This document shows, in pieces, positions 8,918 through 16,564 of a DNA stretch of 64,000 bases. A model generated the notes under the pieces. It had not been told where the DNA came from, did no database searches, and saw only the letters and a list, made by a program, of their open reading frames with translations. This stretch comes from an uncultured Lachnospiraceae bacterium. GTDB lineage: Bacteria > Bacillota > Clostridia > Lachnospirales > Lachnospiraceae. The stretch lies in NCBI GenBank assembly GCA_902775895.1, contig CACYNO010000001.1, forward strand, positions 62,001 through 126,000. Direction: 5' to 3'. A program made the position numbers and the translations under genes. The stretch's first letter is position 1. Each line of letters opens with the position of its first letter.

Positions 8918-10441
8918 ATGATAACAGGAGAACTTAAAAATAAAATAGACAGCCTCTGGGACGTTTTCGCAAGCGGAGGTCTTGTAAATCCTTTGGATGT
9001 CATAGAACAGATTACATATCTTATGTTTATCCACGACCTGGATGATATGGATGACAAGAAAAAGAAGGAAAGCATCATGCTGGGTGTGCCGTATGAGAGT
9101 ATATTTACTGAATCCGATACGGTTAAATCATCTGATCAGTTAAAATGGTCAGTCTTCCGTGACCTCCCGGCTGAAGAGATGTATGAAGTAGTACAGGATC
9201 AGGTATTTCCTTTCATTAAAAATCTTCATGGGGACAGGGACAGCGCTTATTCCAAATATATGGGGGATGCCATATTTAAGCTGCCAACCCCCTTGCTTCT
9301 GTCTAAGGTAGTGGACAGTCTGGATGATATATTCAGGCTGATGAACGAAATAAAGCAAAAGGAGGACAGCAAGCCTGAGGGCGGCGGAAGTATTGATATA
9401 CGTGGTGATACCTATGAATATCTTTTGTCTAAAATATCCCAGTCAGGGCTTAACGGTCAGTTCAGAACGCCCAGGCACATTATCAGTATGATGGTGGAGC
9501 TTGTGTCTCCCGGTCCCGAAGAAGTTATATGTGATCCTGCCTGCGGAACATCCGGATTCCTTATTACAGCTGGAGAATATATAAAGAAAAAATACAAGTC
9601 AGAGGTATTGTTTGACAAAGAAAAAAGAGAACATTACATGAATGGGATGTTTCATGGCTACGACACTGACAGAACCATGCTTCGTATCGGTGCCATGAAT
9701 ATGATGACTCACGGAGTTGATAATCCGTTTATCGAATACCGTGACAGCTTATCCGACCAGAATCCCGACCAGGGAAAGTACACACTTATTCTGGCAAATC
9801 CCCCGTTTAAGGGCAGCCTTGACTATGACATAGTATCGGCTGATCTGCTGAAAATCTGCAAGACCAAAAAGACGGAGCTTTTATTCCTTGCACTTTTTCT
9901 CAGAATGCTTAAGGTCGGCGGAAGGTGTGCATGTATAGTACCTGACGGAGTGTTGTTCGGAAGTTCAAATGCACATAAATCCATACGAAAAGAAATTATT
10001 GAAAACAATAAGCTGGAAGCGGTAATTTCCATGCCTTCGGGTGTATTTAAGCCTTATGCAGGAGTGTCCACCGCTGTGCTTATATTTACAAAGACAGGAC
10101 ACGGCGGCACGGATAATGTATGGTTTTACGACATGAAAGCAGACGGACTGAGCCTTGATGATAAGCGTACCCCTGTAAATGAAAATGATATACCGGACAT
10201 CATAAAACGTTTTTCTGACCTTAAAAACGAAGCAGACAGAAAGAGAACGGATCAGTCTTTCTTCGTGCCATTGAAAGAAATAGCGGAAAATGATTATGAC
10301 CTGTCCATAAATAAATACAAAGAAGTGGAGTATGTTCCGGTGGAATATCCGCCTACGGAAGAGATCCTGGCTGAAATAAACAAGATAGAATCAGAGGTGC
10401 AAAAAGAACTTAAAGAGTTGGAAAAACTATTAAAGGCATAA
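8918..10441 (+). CDS. hsdM: type I restriction-modification DNA methyltransferase subunit M
   Basis: N6-adenine methyltransferase of a type I system, expected to form an M2S methylase and an R2M2S nuclease. 507 residues. An N-terminal HsdM helical domain (about 5-140) precedes the SAM domain, with motif I DPACGTSGFL near residue 205 and the catalytic NPPF (ANPPFKGSLDYD) near 294. The C-terminal helix is charged and coiled-coil like (EILAEINKIESEVQKELKELEKLL) and should contact HsdS. It is the first gene after the terminator at 8821, with its own start region. Confidence 0.95.
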   Translation: MITGELKNKIDSLWDVFASGGLVNPLDVIEQITYLMFIHDLDDMDDKKKKESIMLGVPYESIFTESDTVKSSDQLKWSVFRDLPAEEMYEVVQDQVFPFIKNLHGDRDSAYSKYMGDAIFKLPTPLLLSKVVDSLDDIFRLMNEIKQKEDSKPEGGGSIDIRGDTYEYLLSKISQSGLNGQFRTPRHIISMMVELVSPGPEEVICDPACGTSGFLITAGEYIKKKYKSEVLFDKEKREHYMNGMFHGYDTDRTMLRIGAMNMMTHGVDNPFIEYRDSLSDQNPDQGKYTLILANPPFKGSLDYDIVSADLLKICKTKKTELLFLALFLRMLKVGGRCACIVPDGVLFGSSNAHKSIRKEIIENNKLEAVISMPSGVFKPYAGVSTAVLIFTKTGHGGTDNVWFYDMKADGLSLDDKRTPVNENDIPDIIKRFSDLKNEADRKRTDQSFFVPLKEIAENDYDLSINKYKEVEYVPVEYPPTEEILAEINKIESEVQKELKELEKLLKA

Positions 10442-10481
10442 TTGTATCAAATTCAAATAACTAGGGGTATTGACTGAGTAG

Positions 10482-10735
10482 GAAGACCTCCAAAAAGCAA
10501 GAAAATACTGGAACAAACTAAAACAAAGGTTATCAGAAGAGGGGGCGGATCAACTGGTGACAAATTGTAACCGGTTGAAAATGACGGCGGCAAGATTGCA
10601 GGAAACGCTAGGAAAGAAATAGAAGAGGCGAGCGGGAGATCGGTGATTACTGAGAAAGATGCGACACAGCTGAATGAAGTGGTTACGGGGATGATAGATG
10701 GGATTGTGAATGATACTAAAGATGGTATTTCATGA
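10482..10735 (+). pseudogene. DinD/Bro-N antirepressor-family remnant with an internal deletion
   Basis: There is no intact gene in 10442-10798. Frame-by-frame reading gives ARKYWNKLKQRLSEEGAD and TNCNRLKMTAA (10482-10592), the start of the Bro-N/DinD N-terminal domain, directly after a stop. In another frame 10583-10735 reads GGKIAGNARKEIEEASGRSV, the typical DinD C-terminus, and ends at TGA. The two parts meet at 10583-10592, so the middle of the gene has been lost with a frameshift. It probably was a DNA-damage-inducible or prophage-type gene. Confidence 0.7.
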
Positions 10736-10816
10736 TACAAATGTGATTATGACTAATGTTTTACATAGTTTTTAGATTAGCATATTAACGCAATAGCTAT
10801 GGAGAGAATTTTAGTG

Positions 10817-11977
10817 ATGGAAAAGAAAATTTTTAAAAGAGAAAAGAAAGAAGACAAGCCTGTACTTGCCATATGTTATGATTTCGACAAAACATTATCT
10901 CCGGACGATATGCAGGCGCAGGGATACATACAAAATGTAGGATATAATGTGGAAGAATTCTGGACAGAGTCAAATGAACTGGCACAGGAAAATGATATGG
11001 ATCAGAATCTGGCATATATGCTCAAAATGGTAGAAAAATCTCATGGCAAGTTTTATCTTACAAAAGAAAGTTTAGCAGATTACGGTTCGAAAGTTGAATT
11101 ATTTGAAGGTGTTAAAGATTGGTTTGACAGAATATGTTCATATGGAGAAGAAAAAGGTGTCATAGTAGAACACTATATTATTTCGTCAGGGTTGAAAGAA
11201 ATGATAGAGGGTACAGAAATGGCGAAAAATAAATGTTTCAAAAAAATATATGCCAGCTCTTTTATATATGATAGCGGTAATGTAGCAAAATGGCCGGCAC
11301 AAGCTATTAACTATACGAACAAAACGCAGTTTCTTTTCAGAATTGAAAAAGGCGTACTTGATATAAACGATGAAGCAGTAAATGATTATTTTCCGCCTGA
11401 AGAGATAAGAGTTCCATTTAGAAATATGGTCTATATTGGTGATAGTGCAACAGATATTCCATGTATGAAACTGGTAAATTCTTATGGTGGATATTCCATA
11501 GGGGTTTACAACCCGCAGAAAAAAGATAAATCAAAGGTATATGAAATGATGAAGGAACATAGGATTAAATATTTTGTTCCTTCAATTTACACTGAAGAAA
11601 GCGAAATAGATATTTTAATAAAAAAGATTATTGATAAGACTGCTAAAAACGAAGAATTGGAAAAAATTCATTATAAAAACCAAAGGGAAGTTGAAGAACA
11701 TCAGGAAGATCGTTTAAAAAGAAAAAAAAGAAATATCATCTATAATTTATTGAACAGTGGCAGTTTTGCAACGACACATACTCTGATAAGAGAATCAGAT
11801 GAAATTGATGAGTGGGAACAAGATGAAATAGAGCAGCTATTTGAAGCTGCAGTGACAAATGGTCAGATTAAATCGATCATAGGAGATAAAGATATATACT
11901 TTTTTTATAAGGATTTATTAGAGAAATATAAAGGTGAAAATGATTTTGCAGATGAGTTGAAGGACTTATTAAATTAA
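10817..11977 (+). CDS. HAD-superfamily phosphatase in a restriction locus
   Basis: About 386 residues from ATG 10817; an in-frame ATG lies at 10799. HAD motif I is CYDFDKTLS, with the nucleophile and acid/base aspartates. Motif II is probably YIISSGL, and motif III/IV is YIGDSATDIPCM. After residue ~270 comes a charged helical stretch (EELEKIHYKNQREVEEHQEDRLKRKKR) and a small C-terminal domain resembling a winged helix (NSGSFATTHTLI). The substrate is unknown. HAD proteins of this kind recur between hsdM and hsdS genes, but no tested role in restriction is known to me. It ends 18 bases before hsdS. Confidence 0.75.
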   Translation: MEKKIFKREKKEDKPVLAICYDFDKTLSPDDMQAQGYIQNVGYNVEEFWTESNELAQENDMDQNLAYMLKMVEKSHGKFYLTKESLADYGSKVELFEGVKDWFDRICSYGEEKGVIVEHYIISSGLKEMIEGTEMAKNKCFKKIYASSFIYDSGNVAKWPAQAINYTNKTQFLFRIEKGVLDINDEAVNDYFPPEEIRVPFRNMVYIGDSATDIPCMKLVNSYGGYSIGVYNPQKKDKSKVYEMMKEHRIKYFVPSIYTEESEIDILIKKIIDKTAKNEELEKIHYKNQREVEEHQEDRLKRKKRNIIYNLLNSGSFATTHTLIRESDEIDEWEQDEIEQLFEAAVTNGQIKSIIGDKDIYFFYKDLLEKYKGENDFADELKDLLN

Positions 11978-11995
11978 GATTTGTAGGGATGATAG

Positions 11996-13141
11996 ATGGC
12001 AAGATATAAGCTTGAAGATATATTTGATTTGCAGATGGGCAAGACACCTTCAAGAAATAATTCAGAATACTGGAACACTTGCGATAACAAGTGGATTTCA
12101 ATTGGTGATCTTACTCAGGCTGGAAAGTACATTACTGATACAAAAGAATATTTATCTGATGTAGCTGTTGAAGAGAGTGGAATAAAGATTATTCCGGCTA
12201 ATACAGTTGTTATGAGCTTTAAATTATCGATTGGTAAGACAGCAATTACATCAGAGGATATGTATTCAAACGAGGCTATAATGGCTTTTCATGATAAACA
12301 TGTAGTTGACCTTATGCCAGAATACATTTATTACATGTTCAAATACAAGGACTGGGATGAGGGGACAAATAAGGCTGTTATGGGTAAGACCTTGAATAAA
12401 GCCACTTTATCAAAGGTTGAGATTGAGGTATGCCCTCTTGAAAAGCAGAAGGAAATTGTTGAATTGCTAGACAAGGTTTCAACAGTTTTGGATGGAAGAA
12501 ATGAAGAATTAAAGAAGCTAGATGAACTCATCAAAGCCCGATTTGTCGAGATGTTTGGTGACCAAGAATCCAATCCGAAGGGATGGGATAAATGTACCGT
12601 TGGAGATTGTTGCACACTAAAGAGTGGAACTTCATTACCCGCAGATAAAGAAAACGAAGGCGGTCCGATTCCTTATGTTAAGGTTGGAGATATGAACTAT
12701 CCAGGAAATGAAAGGTATATAACTACTTCATCACGTTTTGTCTCTGCGGAAACTGCAGGAAAAGGACTATTTGAGATAGGTAGTATTCTCTTCCCCAAAA
12801 GGGGCGGAGCAATAGGAACAAATAAAAAGCGCATGACTATCCTTCCGGTTTGTGCGGATTTAAATGTCATGGGCGTCTCCTCAAACGGTAAACACTTACC
12901 TGAATTCTTGCTGGCATATTTCGATATGATTGATCTGAGCTCGCTCTCTGATGGTTCATCCGTTCCTCAGATTAACAACAAGAACATAGCTCCGCTTGAA
13001 ATCTGCGTTCCACCTATGGACATGCAAAGGGATTTTGCTGTATTCGTCGCCCAGGTCGACAAATCAAAAGCTGTGATACAAAAATCTCTTGACGAAACAC
13101 AGCTTCTCTTTGACAGTTTAATGCAGCAGTATTTTGGTTAA
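11996..13141 (+). CDS. hsdS: type I restriction specificity subunit S (copy 1)
   Basis: Reads the bipartite DNA target for the HsdM/HsdR complex. 381 residues in two target-recognition domains: TRD1 about 1-150 (YKLEDIFDLQMGKTPSRNN) and TRD2 about 190-355 (WDKCTVGDCCTLKSGTSLP). A conserved helix pair follows each (KQKEIVELLDKVSTVLDGR and VDKSKAVIQKSLDETQLLF). The central linker LIKARFVEMFGD is encoded by a 32-bp stretch (12527-12558) repeated exactly in the second hsdS. The C-terminus QLLFDSLMQQYF is the normal ending. Confidence 0.93.
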   Translation: MARYKLEDIFDLQMGKTPSRNNSEYWNTCDNKWISIGDLTQAGKYITDTKEYLSDVAVEESGIKIIPANTVVMSFKLSIGKTAITSEDMYSNEAIMAFHDKHVVDLMPEYIYYMFKYKDWDEGTNKAVMGKTLNKATLSKVEIEVCPLEKQKEIVELLDKVSTVLDGRNEELKKLDELIKARFVEMFGDQESNPKGWDKCTVGDCCTLKSGTSLPADKENEGGPIPYVKVGDMNYPGNERYITTSSRFVSAETAGKGLFEIGSILFPKRGGAIGTNKKRMTILPVCADLNVMGVSSNGKHLPEFLLAYFDMIDLSSLSDGSSVPQINNKNIAPLEICVPPMDMQRDFAVFVAQVDKSKAVIQKSLDETQLLFDSLMQQYFG

Positions 13142-13158
13142 GGGGGATGAGTTGAAAT

Positions 13159-14190
13159 ATGAGTGATGTTGTTCAGATCAGAAACAGTACGGTTGATTTT
13201 TTGATTTTTACCCGTGATGCCGGTGAAGAGGGTATAGAAGTCCGGGTACAGGACGGCGATGTGTGGCTTACCCAAAAGGGGATTGCAGAACTGTTTGGAG
13301 TGGACAGAAGCGTTGTTACGAAGCATCTTGGGAATGTGTTTTCAGAAAAAGAACTTGATGAAAATGCAGTATGTGCAAAATTTGCACATACTGCTGATGA
13401 TGGTAAAACATACCAATATAAGTTTTATTCCCTTGCGGCAATTATAGCCGTTGGGTACCGTACCAATTCGGAAAGATCCACGCAGTTCAGGCAGTGGGCT
13501 ACAAAAGTGCTTGATTCGTTTGCGAAGCGTGGTTACGTGCTTGATAAAAACAGACTGGTAAACGGTCAGATTTTTGATGAGGATTATTTTGACCATCTGA
13601 TCGCGGAAATCCAGGAGATAAGAGCCAGCGAAAGACGTTTTTATCAGAAGATCACTGATATATATGCAACGGCCTCTGATTATGATAAAGACAGTCCTGT
13701 TACAAGGGAGTTTTTTGCTATGGTACAAAACAAAATGCACTTTGCTGTTCATGGGAAGACGGCAGCAGAGATGATAGTGGACAGGGCGGATCATAAAAAA
13801 GAGCATATGGGTCTTACGAGCTGGAAAAATGCTCCGGATGGGAAAATAGTAAAAACAGATGTGTCTGTTGCAAAGAACTATCTGGAGAAAGAAGAAATTT
13901 CAGAGCTTAATGAAATAGTTACTATGTATCTTGATTATGCAACACGTCAGGCGCGCAGGCATATTCCCATGACTATGGTTGACTGGGCATCGAAACTGGA
14001 TGCCTTTTTAAAATTTAATGATGCAGAAATACTGCAGGATAAGGGGAAAGTTACTGCGGAAGTAGCAAAGGCATTTGCTGAAAGCGAGTTTGAAAAGTAT
14101 CGTGTTATTCAGGATGAGAATTATCAAAGTGATTTTGATCGTATTTTGGAAGAAGTGATATCTGATAAAAAAACACACGATGATATATGA
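13159..14190 (+). CDS. RhuM-family protein
   Basis: 343 residues matching the RhuM family: IEVRVQDGDVWLTQKGIAELFGVDRSVVTKHL (a winged helix-turn-helix-like start), FYSLAAIIAVGYRTNSERSTQFRQWAT, then RFYQKITDIYATASDYD and HGKTAAEMIVDRAD. RhuM was first named from a Salmonella pathogenicity island, but its homologues are common in restriction and phage-defence loci. Its biochemical activity is unknown. It lies 18 bases after hsdS and before the recombinase gene, inside the segment bounded by the two hsdS copies. Confidence 0.88.
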   Translation: MSDVVQIRNSTVDFLIFTRDAGEEGIEVRVQDGDVWLTQKGIAELFGVDRSVVTKHLGNVFSEKELDENAVCAKFAHTADDGKTYQYKFYSLAAIIAVGYRTNSERSTQFRQWATKVLDSFAKRGYVLDKNRLVNGQIFDEDYFDHLIAEIQEIRASERRFYQKITDIYATASDYDKDSPVTREFFAMVQNKMHFAVHGKTAAEMIVDRADHKKEHMGLTSWKNAPDGKIVKTDVSVAKNYLEKEEISELNEIVTMYLDYATRQARRHIPMTMVDWASKLDAFLKFNDAEILQDKGKVTAEVAKAFAESEFEKYRVIQDENYQSDFDRILEEVISDKKTHDDI

Positions 14191-14291
14191 TCAACTTATA
14201 AGTTTTTTATGAGGATAGTATTTTCACGGTTTTGAGTGAGGTACTATCCTTTTTTATTTTGTTATACTGCCATAAAAAAGAGGTAAGACAA

Positions 14292-15260
14292 ATGGAACAT
14301 AAATTAGTGATGGTAATTAACGAAATGGCTGAGGTTTTAAATATATCACAGCTTAAAAGATTGCAGGAGGTTATGCTTAAGCACTTTGTTGAAAAAGAGG
14401 CGGATAGTCAAAATGTTTCAAACGAAGAATATATGAAAAAATTTCTTGAAGCGAAGCGTATAGAGGGCTGTTCAGACAGGACTATAAATTATTACAGTAC
14501 AACTATTGATCATATGCTTAAATTCGTTACGGAACCTATTCGCAGAATAACAACTGAAGAATTAAGAAGTTATCTTGTTGATTATCAGAAGATTAATAAT
14601 TGCAGTAAGGTTACGGTAGATAACGTAAGGCGTAATATATCCAGTTTTTTCTCATGGCTTGAAGAGGAAGATTATATTTTGAAAAGTCCTATGCGAAGAA
14701 TCCATAAGATAAAAACAACAAAGACAGTAAAAACAATTATTTCCGATGAAGGGGTAGAACTATTAAGGGATAATTGTAAACAGGTCAGAGATCTTGCAAT
14801 TATTGATCTGCTGTATTCTACGGGAATGCGAGTTGGTGAACTGGTGAGACTTAATCGTGATGATATTAATTTTGAGGAAAGGGAGTGCGTTGTTTTCGGG
14901 AAAGGAGAAAAAGAACGTAAGGTTTATTTTGATGCAAAGACAAAAATACATTTGAAAAAATATTTGGATGGCAGAACAGATGAGAATACAGCACTTTTTG
15001 TAACGTTGGATGCACCATACGACAGGCTTAAAATAAGCGGAGTTGAGATTAGGATGAGAAACTTAGGGAAAAAGCTGAATATGGAGCGTGTTCATCCTCA
15101 TAAATTCAGAAGGACCATGGCGACAAGGGCTATTGATAAAGGAATGCCGATAGAACAGGTGCAGAAAATCCTGGGGCATTCGCAGATAGATACGACTATG
15201 CAATATGCCATTGTGAATCAGTCAAATGTGAAGGTCTCTCATCAAAAATATATTGCTTAA
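14292..15260 (+). CDS. tyrosine recombinase (XerC/XerD-like)
   Basis: About 322 residues from ATG 14292, preceded by aagaggtaagaca; an in-frame upstream start at 14232 lacks a ribosome site. It has the SAM-like core-binding domain (about 45-135) and a complete catalytic set: Arg in TGMRVGELVRL, Lys in GKGEKERKV, HPHKFRRTMAT, LGHSQIDTT, and the nucleophile Tyr305 in MQYAIV. Its position between two hsdS genes that share exact direct repeats suggests that it rearranges specificity genes, as in phase-variable type I systems. It could instead be the remains of an integrative element. Confidence 0.9.
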   Translation: MEHKLVMVINEMAEVLNISQLKRLQEVMLKHFVEKEADSQNVSNEEYMKKFLEAKRIEGCSDRTINYYSTTIDHMLKFVTEPIRRITTEELRSYLVDYQKINNCSKVTVDNVRRNISSFFSWLEEEDYILKSPMRRIHKIKTTKTVKTIISDEGVELLRDNCKQVRDLAIIDLLYSTGMRVGELVRLNRDDINFEERECVVFGKGEKERKVYFDAKTKIHLKKYLDGRTDENTALFVTLDAPYDRLKISGVEIRMRNLGKKLNMERVHPHKFRRTMATRAIDKGMPIEQVQKILGHSQIDTTMQYAIVNQSNVKVSHQKYIA

Positions 15261-15286
15261 TTTTTCGCAAAATTAAGATTTGTCGA

Positions 15287-15427
15287 GGTAACGAGGCGTG
15301 CCGGCTCGAGACAGAAGCGTTCGCGCAAGCTTGCTTGCAGGAGAACGCTTCTGTCGAAGAGACGATAGTCCGACAGGACGCATGAGCATGAAGCGAAGCG
15401 AAATGCGAATGGGCACGACGAGTTACC
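15287..15427. repeat. nested inverted-repeat element between recombinase gene and second hsdS
   Basis: This 141-bp segment is packed with symmetry. The outer arms 15287-15302 and 15412-15427 pair 12 of 16 bases (GGTAAC and CGTGCC blocks). The inner arms GACAGAAGCGTTC (15310-15322) and GAACGCTTCTGTC (15343-15355) are a perfect 13-bp inverted repeat. Smaller hairpins use GTCC/GGAC (15368-15371 / 15376-15379) and CGCAT/ATGCG (15379-15383 / 15403-15407). It could be a recombination site, a structured 5' leader of the following hsdS, or a REP-like mobile hairpin. Confidence 0.7.
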
Positions 15428-15443
15428 GAGTGAGGGGTGAAAG

Positions 15444-16511
15444 ATGCGAGTAAAACTTGAATATGTTTGTGAGCGAGGCTCATCAAACTTAAAACAATCT
15501 GATGTAGTGTATAGTACAGGCAAGTATCCAGTATATGGTGCCGCTGGACACATAGGAAATGTGGGCTTTTATCATCAAGAAAAGCCTTATGTAGCTGTGG
15601 TTAAAGATGGTGCTGGAATTGGAAGGACGACGATATGTCCGGCATATTCGTCAGTTATTGGAACAATGCAGTATCTGTTACCAAAAGAAAATGTATTACC
15701 GGAATATCTTTGTTATGTGGTTAGATACATGCATTTGGAAAAATATTTTACTGGAGCAACTATTCCACATATATATTTTAAGGATTATAAGAACGAGCAA
15801 TTTAACTTGGATACATTGGACAAACAGGAAGAAATTATAGATATTCTTGGAAAATGTGAACGAATAATTGCTGAAAAAGAGCGGGAAAAATTAAAATTAG
15901 ATAATCTCATCAAAGCCCGATTTGTCGAGATGTTTGGAGATCCAAACCTAAATCCTTTTGGGTGGAAGATTGTAAATATTTCTGAGGTTGTCGGTGGTAA
16001 AGTCTCAAATGGCTTCTTTGCTAAAAGAGATGATTACTGTGATGATGGGAATGTTAGTGTTTTAGGAGTTGCGAATATTGTTAATAGAATGTATTCGAAG
16101 GTTGATGAACTACCAAAAACAAATGCTGATTCAAAAGATGTCGAGAAATACGAAGTAAAATATGGAGACATGCTGTTTTGCAGATCTTCGTTAGTGGCCG
16201 AAGGAATTGGAAAAGCTTCTATAGTTCCTGAAGATGTTCAGAATGGAGTTTTATTTGAATGTCATGTAATAAGGCTTCCGTTGGATTTGGAAAAGTGTGT
16301 GCCTGAGTTTATGCAGACATTATCAACGATGGATTTCTTTAGGAATCAGGTGATTGCACAATCCAAGACTGCAACTATGACAACTATTGGTCAGGATGGA
16401 ATTCTTAAGTCCGATATTATCCTTCCCCCAATAGAAAAGCAGAGAGAGTTTTATCATTTTATAAAACAAGTCGACAAATCAAAATTTATATACCGCTATG
16501 CAATAAAATGA
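15444..16511 (+). CDS. hsdS: type I restriction specificity subunit S (copy 2, truncated end)
   Basis: 355 residues with a different TRD1 (KLEYVCERGSSNLKQSDVV) and TRD2 (WKIVNISEVVGGKVSNGFF) from copy 1, but the same central linker LIKARFVEMFGD on an identical 32-bp DNA stretch (15906-15937). The C-terminal conserved region begins normally (QREFYHFIKQVDKSKF), then diverges after the shared 15 bp at 16470-16484 and stops. The last ~20 residues of the second helix present in copy 1 are missing. It may give half-functional or altered specificity. The ribosome site gaggggtgaaag lies just before ATG 15444. Confidence 0.88.
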   Translation: MRVKLEYVCERGSSNLKQSDVVYSTGKYPVYGAAGHIGNVGFYHQEKPYVAVVKDGAGIGRTTICPAYSSVIGTMQYLLPKENVLPEYLCYVVRYMHLEKYFTGATIPHIYFKDYKNEQFNLDTLDKQEEIIDILGKCERIIAEKEREKLKLDNLIKARFVEMFGDPNLNPFGWKIVNISEVVGGKVSNGFFAKRDDYCDDGNVSVLGVANIVNRMYSKVDELPKTNADSKDVEKYEVKYGDMLFCRSSLVAEGIGKASIVPEDVQNGVLFECHVIRLPLDLEKCVPEFMQTLSTMDFFRNQVIAQSKTATMTTIGQDGILKSDIILPPIEKQREFYHFIKQVDKSKFIYRYAIK

Positions 16512-16564
16512 TATAATTAGCGAATAGAAAACAATGGTATAAAAACTTGACCGGAGAATACCGC

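Noticed and set aside
13342-13806. 154-codon - strand frame inside the RhuM gene
   Set aside because: Shadow of a real gene; no family resemblance.
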